Assembly: GCA_016183835.1 (NCBI GenBank)
Contig: JACPDV010000129.1
Span: 1-6,844, forward strand
Direction of reading: 5' to 3'
DNA length: 6,844 nucleotides
DNA from: Armatimonadota bacterium
Lineage (GTDB): Bacteria > Armatimonadota > UBA10988
The notes beneath the pieces are model-generated. The model did not search any database, was not told the origin of the DNA, and was given only the letters and a program-made list of their open reading frames with translations. Below are positions 1-6,683 of this stretch, piece after piece (positions within the stretch are counted from its first letter, which is position 1; the number at the start of each line of letters is the position of its first letter). The position numbers were made by a program, and so were the translations under genes.

Positions 1-766
1 CGGCGCGGTTGGCGGCCGTCACCAGGTCACCCAGGAAGTTGGCCCACACGGAGGCGTTGTAGGAGATCCGGTCGAGCAGGGGGGAGAAGTCGATGTCGCC
101 GATCGCGCGGCCGAGCTGCGGCAGGACGAAGTCGGGCGTGACGTACTGCGGCGCGGGATGCGGCCCGCCGTAGCAGCGGTCGAGCCAGTCGGCGTAGGCC
201 TGGTCGTCGGCGTTGACCCGCCAGGGCATCGGCACGACGAAGACGCCCCACGAGATCTCATCGTCCAGGGCGTACGCCACGCGCATGGGGCTGGACTTCA
301 GGTTGCCGACGCGCCGGGTGACCAGCGCTTGCAGCTTGGCGAGGAGGGCGGCGTCGAGCGGCATCGGCTCGCCCGGCGCGCCGCGCACGGCCCGCGCGTC
401 GTGTTGGAGTGGCTTGAACCGGCTGCTGTCGTTGGCGCCGTGGAGGTAGAGGGAGCCCTTGCCGGCGGTGTGGTCGGCGTAGAAGCGGAGCTGCCACTGG
501 TTGAGCCAGTCGAGCGGGCCTTCGCCGTGGTCGACGAAGCCGCCGTTGAAGCCGTAGTCGCGGCAGAACTGCCCGCCCGCGTCGCCGGTGCCGATGGACC
601 ACTGGTAGCGCCAGGGCATGTAGACCCAGGTGTTCCAGCGGCCGAGCATGACGCGCGGGTCCTGGGTGACGCGCTGGAACTCGGGAGCCCCGCGGAGGTA
701 GTCGAAGTAGGGATCGGCAGCCGCGGCGGTGGCGGCGACGAGGGCCAGGAGAAACGGGCAGCGCAT
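1..766 (-). CDS. Secreted GH42-like (TIM-barrel) putative glycoside hydrolase, C-terminus cut by window edge
   Basis: This minus-strand frame is open from an ATG at 764-766 to the window edge, giving 255 visible codons; the C-terminus lies outside. Residues 1-17 form a signal peptide (MRCPF, then a hydrophobic Leu/Ala stretch, probable cleavage after Ala17 before DPYFDYL), so the product is likely exported. Visible signatures are WNTWVYMPWRYQWSIGTG near residues 45-60, YGFNGGFVDHGEGPLDW, FYADHTAGKG, AYALDDEISWG with Glu170, and YNASVWANFLGDLV near the edge. From memory these resemble uncharacterised beta-galactosidase-like (GH42/clan A type) proteins of planctomycete and lentisphaeral genomes. 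Glu170 is a candidate acid/base, which is inference. The substrate is unknown; the neighbouring rhamnosidase suggests plant or algal glycans. The gene is 130 bp downstream of the oxidoreductase. Only a weak GAGAG precedes the ATG. An in-frame GTG at 797-799 would add an arginine-rich n-region (VRRWARSRAAT) and is a possible alternative start. Confidence 0.75.
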   Translation of the reverse strand, partial: MRCPFLLALVAATAAAADPYFDYLRGAPEFQRVTQDPRVMLGRWNTWVYMPWRYQWSIGTGDAGGQFCRDYGFNGGFVDHGEGPLDWLNQWQLRFYADHTAGKGSLYLHGANDSSRFKPLQHDARAVRGAPGEPMPLDAALLAKLQALVTRRVGNLKSSPMRVAYALDDEISWGVFVVPMPWRVNADDQAYADWLDRCYGGPHPAPQYVTPDFVLPQLGRAIGDIDFSPLLDRISYNASVWANFLGDLVTAANRA

Positions 767-896
767 CGTGGCGGCTCTCGACCGCGCCCATCTTCGCACA
801 GCCGTGGGCCGGAGGGAAGGCCGCGCAACGCCGGTCCGGCCCGCTACTCGGCAGGGAGCCGCTACCGGGTGGGTGAGGGCGAGGTGGGCCGGCGTC

Positions 897-1823
897 TCAC
901 ACCATCAGCGCGATCTTGCCCCGGACGTGCCCCGTCTCGCTCTCGGCGTGCGCCCGGCCGGCCTCGGCCAGCGGGTAGGCGGAGCTCACTTCCACCCGCA
1001 CGTAGCCGTCGTCGATCAGCGCCGCCAGATCGTAGAGCTCCCGGGCGTCCGGCTTGACCAAGAAGCCCTTCGCCCGCACCCCGTGCGCAGCCGCCTCTTC
1101 GTCGGTCGGCCGGCCGCAGATGGAGACCAGGAACCCGCCCCTCTTGAGCACGCCCCACGAGCGCTCGCGCGTCTCGCCGCCCACCGTGTCGAAAACTGCA
1201 TCCACGTCCCGCGCCACGTCTTCGAAGCGCTGGTTGGGGTAGTCGACGAACTGGTCGGCGCCGATGGCCCGGACGAAGCCCTCGTTGTGGGCGGAGCCGG
1301 TGCCGATCACCCGGGCGCCCTTCCAGCGGGCGAGCTGCACGGCGAAGTGCCCTACCCCGCCGGCGGCGGCGTGGATCAGTACCGTCTGACCTTCCTGCAA
1401 TCCCGCATGATCGAACAGCGCCTGCCAGGCGGTCAGCCCAGCCAGGGGCACGGCCGCGGCGTGGGCGTGGTCGAGCGAGGTCGGCTTGCGCGCGGCAATG
1501 TCGGCGTCCAGGGCCGCGTACTCCGAGTAGACGCCCGGGTTGCGCACGCCGGTGTAGGCGAACACCTCGTCGCCCTCGGCGAATCCGTTGGCGTCGCAGC
1601 CCACGTCCTCGACCGTGCCCGCGAGGTCCCAGCCGAGGGTAAGCGGCAGCTCAAGGGCGAGCCAGGAGCGGGTCATCCCGGCGCGGACCTTCCAGTCCAC
1701 CGGGTTGACCCCGCAGGCGCGGACGCGAACGAGCAGCTCGCCACGGTTGCGCCGGGGCCGGGGCACCTTTTCGTAGCGCAGCACCTCCGGCCCGCCGTAC
1801 TCGTGGATGCGGACCGCGCGCAT
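897..1823 (-). CDS. Zinc-independent MDR-family NAD(P)-dependent oxidoreductase (quinone oxidoreductase-like)
   Basis: The protein is 308 aa, full length for single-domain MDR reductases. It opens MRAVRIHEYGGPEVLRYE, the usual start of COG0604 quinone-oxidoreductase-like proteins. It then shows CGVNPVDWKVRAG (38-49), GWDLAGTVEDVG (64-75), GDEVFAY (84-90), the dinucleotide-binding loop AAAGGVG (152-158) followed by AVQLARWKGARVIGT, and the family's C-terminal GHVRGKIALMV. No zinc-binding cysteine cluster or catalytic zinc ligands are visible, so it should be a cytoplasmic, zinc-free hydride-transfer enzyme. The substrate cannot be read from the sequence. It starts just after the rhamnosidase stop (gap 26 nt), so the two are probably co-transcribed. 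The start is uncertain: an AGGAG at 1840-1844 is 16 nt from the ATG but only 7 nt from an in-frame TTG at 1830-1832, which would add three residues (M-A-T). The stop is TGA at 897-899. Confidence 0.88.
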   Translation of the reverse strand: MRAVRIHEYGGPEVLRYEKVPRPRRNRGELLVRVRACGVNPVDWKVRAGMTRSWLALELPLTLGWDLAGTVEDVGCDANGFAEGDEVFAYTGVRNPGVYSEYAALDADIAARKPTSLDHAHAAAVPLAGLTAWQALFDHAGLQEGQTVLIHAAAGGVGHFAVQLARWKGARVIGTGSAHNEGFVRAIGADQFVDYPNQRFEDVARDVDAVFDTVGGETRERSWGVLKRGGFLVSICGRPTDEEAAAHGVRAKGFLVKPDARELYDLAALIDDGYVRVEVSSAYPLAEAGRAHAESETGHVRGKIALMV

Positions 1824-1839
1824 GGTCGCCAAACGGGAT

Positions 1840-1844
1840 CTCCT
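1840..1844 (-). promoter_or_regulatory. Ribosome binding site AGGAG for the oxidoreductase
   Basis: AGGAG on the minus strand lies just past the rhamnosidase stop codon. Its spacing is 7 nt to a TTG at 1832 but 16 nt to the ATG at 1823. It therefore favours the TTG start on spacing, while codon preference and the family's usual N-terminus fit the ATG. Confidence 0.55.
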
Positions 1845-1849
1845 GCGAC

Positions 1850-4419
1850 CTATTGTGGTGCGGAGAACTCGTAGCTTCCCGACGCGATCGCGAACACCGC
1901 CGCGCCGCCCTCCATCCTCTCCAGCCGTACGCCCGGCGACTCCGCCGCCGGCCGGCCCGACTCGGTCACCACCGCCGCGCTCGCCGCCGGCGCGTAGACC
2001 AGCGCTGTGCAGTTGGCCGGCACCGTGACCCGGAGCGTGAACCGGCCGCCCTCGATCTGCCACTCGACGGCGATGCGGCCGCGGATCGACTGCAGCTCGG
2101 CCTTGGCCCGGGTCACCCCGCCGCCCGGCTCCGGGTGCACGATCACCCGCTTGTAGCCCGGCGCCGACGGGTCGAGCCCGATGCCGGCCACGGTGCGGTA
2201 GAGCCACTCGCCCACGGCGCCGAAGGCGTAGTGGTTGAACGAGTTCATGCCCGGGTCTTGGAAACCGTGCTCCGGCGTCCAGCCGTCCCAGCGCTCCCAG
2301 ATGGTGGTCGCACCGTGCCGGATGGTGAAGCCCCAGGAAGGGAACTGCTCATTCAGCGCCAGCTTCCAGGCCAGATCGGTGCGTCCGTGGGCGGTCAGGG
2401 TGGGCATCAGCGAGGCCGTGCCCACGAACCCGGTGGACAGCCCGCCACGGCGCTCCAGATCAGCGCCCAGGTACTCCAGCGCCCGGCGTTGGTTCTCTTC
2501 CGACAGGAGCCCCATCTTCAGTGCCAGCACGTAGCAGGTCTGCGTGTCGCCGTGGATCCGGCCGTCCGGCTTGACGAAGGCGCGGTTGAAGGCGGCCCTG
2601 ATCTCGCCGTAGAGCCCGTCGTACTTCGCCACGTCGTCGGCCTTGCCGAGCACCCGAGGTACTCGACCCAGCGGGTCATGGCGGCGTAGTGCCTGGCCAG
2701 AGCGCGGGTGTCGTCGTAGGCGAGGTAGATGTTCCAGGGGCAGATGGTGCCGGCGTCGCCCCAGGCGGCGGTGCCTGCGCCGGCAGCCACGAACGGCGCC
2801 ACGTCGGGGAAGGCGCCTTCGGGGGTCTGCCCGTCCTCCAGGTCCTGCAACCACTTGGCGAAGAACGCCGCCACGTCCATGTTGAACGCCGCCGTGGGGC
2901 AGAAGGCCTCGGCGTCGCCGGTCCAGCCGAGCCGCTCGTCGCGCTGCGGACAGTCCGTGGGCACCTCCACGAAGTTGCCGCGCTGGCCCCACACGATGTT
3001 GAGCTGAAGCTGGTTGAGCATCGGGTTGGAGCACTCGAAGGTGCCGCTGCGCGGGGTGTCCGAGTGCGCCACGATGCCGGTCACCGCCTCCAGCCCGGGC
3101 TTGGCGGGCAGGCCGGTCAGCTCCACGTAGCGGAACCCGCGGAAGGTGAAGCGCGGCTCCCACAGCTCCACGCCGCCGCCGCGGCAGACGTAGTGGTCGA
3201 TGCAGCGGGCGCCGCGGAGGTTCGTCACGTAGAGCGTGCCGTCGGGGTTGAGCACCTCGGCGAAGCGCAGGCGGACCACCGTCCCCGCGGGCGCGGCGAC
3301 GCGCAGCCTGGCCCAGCCGACCATGTTCTGCCCGAGGTCGAAGACGTACGCGCCGGGCTGCGGCTCGGTCAGCGCCTTGGCGGGCAGCTCCTCGGTCACC
3401 CGGATCGGCACGCCGCGATAGCCCTCCAGCGGCGCGGTCTGGAGCGCCTCGGCGACGACCGGGGTCCAGGCGGAGTCGTCGTAGCCGGGGGCGTCCCAGC
3501 CGGCCAGCTCGCGACGCGCGTCGTAGTACTCGCCCATCAGCATGTCGCTCTGCATGATGGGCCCGTAGGCGGCCTTCCACGAGCCATCGGTGCCGATCAC
3601 CTGCCGGGTGCCGTCGGCCAGCTCGAGCACGAGCTGCGCCCGGCCACGCCGATGGCTGCCGTAGCGATCCCGCCCGCCCAGGCCGACGTAGCCGCTGTAC
3701 CAGCCGTCGCCCAGGACCAGGCCGAGCGCGTTGCCGCCGGCGCGGAGCTTACCGGTGACGTCGTAGGCCTGGTAGTTGATGCGCTTCTTGTAGTCGGTCC
3801 AGCCGGGGCGGAAGTAGTCGTTGCCCACCTTCGCGCCGTTGAGGTGCAGCTCGTAGAGCCCCAGCGCGGTGGCGAAGACCGTGGCGCGGCGGAGCGGACT
3901 GGTCACGTCGAACGTCGTGCGGAGGTAGGGCGCGGGCGGGAGGACGAGCTTGGCCTCGTGGATCACGGCGTCGGCCGGTGGCGAGTCGTGGCCGATCCAC
4001 TGCGCGATCCAGTCGGCGGGCTGGAGGAGGCCCATCTCCCACCGCGCCGGGGCGCTCCAGGCCGAGACCGTGCCTTGCTCGTCCCACACGCGGACCTTCC
4101 ACCAGCAGCGCAGGAAGGTGGTCAGCGGCGCGCCGGCGTACGGGATCTGGCAGGTCTGGTCGGTCGCCACCTTGCCCGAGTCCCACAGGTCGCCGCGGTC
4201 GGCGGCGAGCGCCTCGGCGGAGGAGGCGACCAGCACCTGCCAGGCGGTCTGCGCGGCGCCGCGGCGGTTGGAGGCGACGACCCACGAGAGACGCGGGGCG
4301 GGCTCATCGAGGCCGAGGGGGTCGACGCGGTATTCGCAGCGAAGCTGATCGACGGCCAACGGCTCGGCGGCCTGCGCGGCGGCGACACAGCCCGCCAGCA
4401 TGGTTGTCGTGACTAGCAT
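1850..4419 (-). pseudogene. Secreted GH78 alpha-L-rhamnosidase, broken by an internal deletion and frameshift
   Basis: GH78 enzymes release terminal alpha-L-rhamnose from glycans. The first frame runs from ATG 4417-4419 (GGAGGG 8 nt upstream) for 588 codons to 2656. The second frame, in register with the family, runs from a Val codon at 2651-2653 for 267 codons to TAG at 1850-1852. In order I see a short export signal, an Ig-like module (about 25-130), the N-terminal beta-sandwich (about 165-340), a second beta domain (about 350-455), the (alpha/alpha)6 barrel with DCPQRDERLGWTGD, the barrel's second half with HGATTIWERWDGW, and a C-terminal beta domain. Asp489, Asp494, Glu495, Asp502 and the WER glutamate (2294-2296) match the acidic catalytic set known from GH78 structures. 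Between EYL and VLGKADD the family normally has about 45 more residues including a GDW motif; these are missing and the frame shifts. The two parts total 855 residues, near 900 if restored. Either a true pseudogene or an assembly deletion. Confidence 0.85.
2651..2658 (-). other. Deletion/frameshift junction inside the GH78 gene
   Basis: Upstream reading ends ...MTRWVEYL (last Leu codon 2656-2658). Homologous reading resumes at VLGKADDVAKY (Val codon 2651-2653), with two leftover G bases between them and in a different frame. CTCGG occurs twice around the junction, separated by GTG. From memory of the family, about 45 residues, or roughly 135 bp of a length not divisible by three, are absent here. 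Continuing in the first frame gives an unrelated Ser/Thr/Arg-rich tail that stops at 2518. Confidence 0.75.
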
Positions 4420-4427
4420 CCAGTTCA

Positions 4428-4433
4428 CCCTCC
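4428..4433 (-). promoter_or_regulatory. Ribosome binding site GGAGGG of the GH78 gene
   Basis: GGAGGG lies 8 nt before the ATG at 4417-4419 and decides this start over longer in-frame options that would translate the upstream repeat. The resulting N-terminus (MLVTTTMLAGCVAAAQAAEPL) lacks a basic n-region. A GTG at 4463-4465 would supply one (SLRPTTYRR) but has no ribosome site and sits inside the repeat. Confidence 0.65.
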
Positions 4434-4447
4434 GGTATGTCGTGGGT

Positions 4448-4474
4448 CGTAGGGACACGCCACCGGCGTGTCCG
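4448..4474 (+). repeat. Left 27-bp terminal inverted repeat of the palindromic element
   Basis: These 27 bases (beginning CGTAGGGACACGCC) are the exact reverse complement of 4614-4640. The copy is itself palindromic over its inner 21 bases. I see no clear target-site duplication outside the two ends. Confidence 0.85.
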
Positions 4475-4613
4475 TCCGGTCGGCATAACAGGCTCGCGGG
4501 CGGCACGGAGGCGCCGTTGGCGCGTCCGTTCGGTCGGCGTTGTGGCGTCGCGGGCAGACCGGACACGCCGGTGGCGCGTCCGTCCGGTTGGCGTTGTGGC
4601 GTCGCGGGCAGAC

Positions 4614-4640
4614 CGGACACGCCGGTGGCGTGTCCCTACG
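4614..4640 (-). repeat. Right 27-bp terminal inverted repeat of the palindromic element
   Basis: This is the exact reverse complement of 4448-4474, ending GGCGTGTCCCTACG on the plus strand. The CTACG/CGTAG tips occur only at the outer ends and not at the two internal palindromes, so they mark the boundaries of the element. Confidence 0.85.
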
Positions 4641-4670
4641 CGGGCGCGCCACGCCCACGGCGGTCGGCAC

Positions 4671-4949
4671 CTACAGCCCCCGCCGCTGCGCGTAACCGGC
4701 CAGCAGGAGCACCAGCCCGAAGCTGAAGGCGCTCAGCCCGCCGACCAGCCATCCGGCCCAGGTCCGCAGGTGCGGCTTGAGGTAACCCACCACGTCGATC
4801 ACGCCGCCCTGTTCCTGGCCCGCATGGCGCCCGACCATCACCATGGTGACCACCAGGGCCACCAGGGCGATGAGGCCCATCACTAGGATAATGCCACCCA
4901 GCAGCGGCAGCCGCTCCACCCATCGAGGCTGATGGCGCGTGGACCTCAC
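4671..4949 (-). CDS. Small two-helix membrane protein, unknown function, coupled to nth
   Basis: The start chosen is GTG at 4947-4949, which overlaps the nth TGA in the 4-nt arrangement GTGA and has a GGAGG 7 nt upstream. The product is 92 aa and ends at TAG 4671-4673. A basic N-terminus (RSTRHQPRWVERLP) is followed by a hydrophobic helix at about 15-39 (LLGGIILVMGLIALVALVV), a polar segment at about 40-64 (GRHAGQEQGGVIDVVGYLKPHLRTW) and a second helix at about 66-86, with a basic tail AQRRGL. By the positive-inside rule both ends should be cytoplasmic, with the middle segment outside. I do not recognise the family. Overlap with nth implies translational coupling rather than a shared function. 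The open frame continues upstream inside nth to 5090, but that part is a shadow. Confidence 0.75.
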   Translation of the reverse strand: MRSTRHQPRWVERLPLLGGIILVMGLIALVALVVTMVMVGRHAGQEQGGVIDVVGYLKPHLRTWAGWLVGGLSAFSFGLVLLLAGYAQRRGL

Positions 4950-5629
4950 GTCGCGTCCTCCACACCGATCCGCGGGCAGAGGTCGGCGCACACGCAGGCG
5001 CTGCACTGCGGTTTCTGCGCCCGGCAGCACTTCCGCCCGTGCCAGATCAGGTTGTGTCCCGCCTCGATCCAGCGCGGCTTCGGAAAACACTGCATCAGGT
5101 TGCGCTCGATCTTCTCCGGCAGCTCCTCCTCGGTCAGACCCATCCGCCGGCTGAGCCGCTGCACGTGGGTGTCCACCACCACGCCGGTGGCCAGCCCGAA
5201 ACCGGTGCCGAGCACCACGTTGGCCGTCTTCCGCGCCACACCGGGGAGCTTGAGGAGCTGCTTCATGCTCCGCGGCACCTCGCCGCCGAACTGCTCGACG
5301 ATCATCGCGCAGGCGCCGCGAATGCTCTTCGCCTTGTTGCGGAAGAGGCCGATGCTGGCGATGGCGCCCTCCAGCTCCTCCTGCGACGTGGCGGCGAACG
5401 CGGCGGCGCCGGGGTAGCGCCGGAACAGCTCGGGCGTGACCTTGTTGACCTGCTCGTCGGTGGTCTGGGCCGAGAGGATGGTGGCGATCAGGAGCTGCAA
5501 GGGGTTGTGGTGCACCAGCGCGCAGACCGGGTCGTAGCGGGTGCGGAGCCGCCGGAGGATCGTCGAGCCGCGGTTGGCGCGCTGCTCGGCCGTCTCCGCG
5601 GCCACGCTGTCGGCGGTCAGCTTGGCCAT
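4946..5629 (-). CDS. nth: Endonuclease III, DNA glycosylase/AP lyase with a 4Fe-4S cluster
   Basis: Nth removes oxidised pyrimidines from DNA and cuts the abasic site by beta-elimination in base excision repair. The protein is 227 aa, close to the family norm of about 210-230. It shows LLIATILSAQTTDEQVN (46-62), the helix-hairpin-helix LPGVARKTANVVL (128-140) with the Schiff-base lysine Lys134, VVDTHVQRLSRRMGL with catalytic Asp153, and a C-terminal cluster of C-x6-C-x2-C-x5-C (Cys202, 209, 212, 218). All key residues are intact, so it should be active. The ATG at 5627-5629 has GGAGG 6 nt upstream, inside the end of the mutarotase gene, and starts 1 nt after that gene's stop. Its own end carries the ribosome site and start of the membrane-protein gene. 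The position inside a sugar-gene transcript looks incidental. Two further cysteines (201 and 214) flank the cluster ligands. Confidence 0.96.
   Translation of the reverse strand: MAKLTADSVAAETAEQRANRGSTILRRLRTRYDPVCALVHHNPLQLLIATILSAQTTDEQVNKVTPELFRRYPGAAAFAATSQEELEGAIASIGLFRNKAKSIRGACAMIVEQFGGEVPRSMKQLLKLPGVARKTANVVLGTGFGLATGVVVDTHVQRLSRRMGLTEEELPEKIERNLMQCFPKPRWIEAGHNLIWHGRKCCRAQKPQCSACVCADLCPRIGVEDAT
4957..4961 (-). promoter_or_regulatory. Ribosome binding site GGAGG inside nth for the membrane protein
   Basis: GGAGG lies in the last codons of nth, 7 nt before the GTG at 4947-4949. It is the main reason for choosing that non-ATG start, together with the GTGA stop/start overlap. Confidence 0.7.
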
Positions 5630-5630
5630 G

Positions 5631-6602
5631 TCACACCTCCACCCGCATGGTCCACGAGAACCCGGCGCCGGCGGGCAGCTTGACCACGCCGCGCCCGTCC
5701 TGCAGCCCGTTCGGCCGGCCGATCCACGGCTCCGGGCAGTAGTAGCTCTTTTCCCGATTGCCGTAGACCACGAACAGCCAGTCTCCGGGCGCCACGTGCT
5801 CGGCGCCCTCGTCCACACGCTGGCGGACGGTGACCGCCGGCCCGTCGGGCACGCTGACGCGCATCCAGGGCTCGCCGTCCGGCGCACCGAACACGCCGTT
5901 GAGCAGCCACCCGCCGGTGGCCAGCGGCAGGCCGGCGGAGAAGTCGAGCGGAGTCGTCTCACCGGAGCAGAGCGAGTGACGGTTGATCTCCAGGCGCTGG
6001 GTGGTGTTGCAGGCGCAGGTGACCCGGTCGAACCGGTCGGCCGGCAGGGCGAGGGTGAGATGGTTGCCGATGCAGAACCAGAGCGCTTCGCTGGATTCCA
6101 CCTCCACGGTGCACTCGTAGGCGGTGTCGCTGAGCGCGTGGGGCATGCGCAGGCAGAAGCGCCAGGGATAGACGGCGCGGGTGTCGTCGTCGTCGGCCAG
6201 CTCGAGGGTCACGGCGGCGTGGCGCAGGTCGCCGCGGTGGGCCACCGGCCGCCAGGCGCGGTGGCGGGCGAAGCCGTGGATGGGTAGGTCGTAGACCACG
6301 CGGTCGTGCTCGAAGCAGCAGGCGGGGGTCTCGGCGAGGAGCGCCTGCGGGGTGAAGTTGCGCCCCACAGCGGGCCACAGGAGCGGCGCGCGCCCGCTCC
6401 ACTCGCCGGCCGGCGGGGGCTCGAGCTGGTTGGCCCGATAGAGCAGCTCGCCCCAGCCGTCGAGCGTCAGGCTGCTCAGTCCGCCGCCGTCGGAGGGGAC
6501 CACGGTGCCGCGCAGGCGGGCGCCGGGAGACGTGAGGTTGAACGCCTCGACGGGCTGTGGACCCGCCAACGCCACGCGCAGCACGGTGCCCTGACCGGCC
6601 AT
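5631..6602 (-). CDS. Aldose 1-epimerase-like protein (galactose mutarotase superfamily)
   Basis: The 323-aa product starts at ATG 6600-6602, with GGAG 6 nt upstream, and ends in TGA 5631-5633. Mutarotases interconvert the alpha and beta anomers of free sugars in the cytoplasm; no signal peptide is visible. Family marks are GRAPLLWPAVGRN (70-82), LPIHGFARHRAW (106-117) with His109, FCIGNHLTLALP (176-187) with His181, and a C-terminal EPWIGRPNGLQDG with Glu291. These correspond in order to the two histidines and the general-base glutamate of GalM/LacX-type enzymes, so activity is plausible; the exact residue match is inference. The sugar is not evident; rhamnose or galactose would fit the neighbours. 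A related hexose-6-phosphate epimerase role is possible. This is the first gene after a promoter at 6619-6648 and leads directly into nth. Confidence 0.85.
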   Translation of the reverse strand: MAGQGTVLRVALAGPQPVEAFNLTSPGARLRGTVVPSDGGGLSSLTLDGWGELLYRANQLEPPPAGEWSGRAPLLWPAVGRNFTPQALLAETPACCFEHDRVVYDLPIHGFARHRAWRPVAHRGDLRHAAVTLELADDDDTRAVYPWRFCLRMPHALSDTAYECTVEVESSEALWFCIGNHLTLALPADRFDRVTCACNTTQRLEINRHSLCSGETTPLDFSAGLPLATGGWLLNGVFGAPDGEPWMRVSVPDGPAVTVRQRVDEGAEHVAPGDWLFVVYGNREKSYYCPEPWIGRPNGLQDGRGVVKLPAGAGFSWTMRVEV

Positions 6603-6618
6603 GGGGTTCTCCGGCCGG

Positions 6619-6648
6619 AGTGTACGATCGGGGTTGGTGGGCCGTCAA
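6619..6648 (-). promoter_or_regulatory. Sigma70-type promoter for the mutarotase-nth-membrane protein unit
   Basis: On the minus strand TTGACG (6643-6648) and TACACT (6619-6624) are separated by 18 bp. They match the TTGACA/TATAAT consensus at 5 of 6 and 4 of 6 positions. Transcription would begin near 6612, only about 10 nt before the ATG and at the edge of the GGAG ribosome site, giving a very short leader. Promoter calls in GC-rich DNA are uncertain, but position and orientation fit the first gene of the unit. Confidence 0.5.
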
Positions 6649-6683
6649 GCCGGCGTGGCCGGTCGTGACAGCACGTCTCACTA

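Larger units (their letters stand above)
4448..4640. repeat. 193-bp element of four palindromes phased at 54 bp
   Basis: Palindromic 21-bp cores start at 4453, 4507, 4561 and 4615, exactly 54 bp apart. The outer two are perfect (arms GGACACGCC and GGCGTGTCC around a 3-nt loop). The third has one mismatch and the second is more degenerate. The 54-bp units are 4475-4528, 4529-4582 and 4583-4636. By my alignment the last two match at 50 of 54 positions, and the first matches the second at about 40. A half unit precedes them. Because 54 is a multiple of three, the element leaves open frames on both strands, which I treat as artefacts. It sits 28 bp before the GH78 start and 30 bp after the membrane-protein stop, filling most of the gap. 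It could form strong hairpins in the transcript. No transposase is visible, so any movement would be non-autonomous. Confidence 0.9.

Noticed and set aside
767..896. Promoter or terminator between the oxidoreductase and the edge hydrolase
   Set aside because: I found no hexamer pair with acceptable spacing and no hairpin with a T-run in these 130 bases.
2659..3580. Upstream part of the second GH78 frame as a separate Arg-rich protein
   Set aside because: It is the shadow of the true first frame; homology in this frame begins only at the junction near 2653.
4387..4389. Lipobox (LAGC) making the rhamnosidase a lipoprotein
   Set aside because: The hydrophobic stretch before the cysteine is only about seven residues with no basic n-region; cleavage after AQA at residues 15-17 is at least as likely.
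2689..4416. 575-codon plus-strand open frame, and similar long plus-strand frames at 158-1057, 729-1874 and 1853-2689
   Set aside because: They lie antisense to well-recognised minus-strand genes, are Gly/Ala/Val/Arg/His-rich with no family motifs, and are explained by the strong G/C third-position bias of the real genes.
4420..4620. N-terminal extension of the rhamnosidase to the ATG at 4620
   Set aside because: The added 67 residues are only translated repeat DNA; the ATG at 4419 has GGAGGG at 8 nt and begins a signal-like segment.
4448..4640. Possible CRISPR array
   Set aside because: Units are contiguous 54-bp copies without unique spacers, the repeats are palindromic and divergent, and no cas gene is near.
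4425..4670. Minus-strand 81-codon frame with repeated CPVCPRRHN motifs resembling zinc fingers
   Set aside because: The Cys/His pattern is the 54-bp DNA repeat read in another frame; it has no ribosome site and coincides exactly with the palindrome element.
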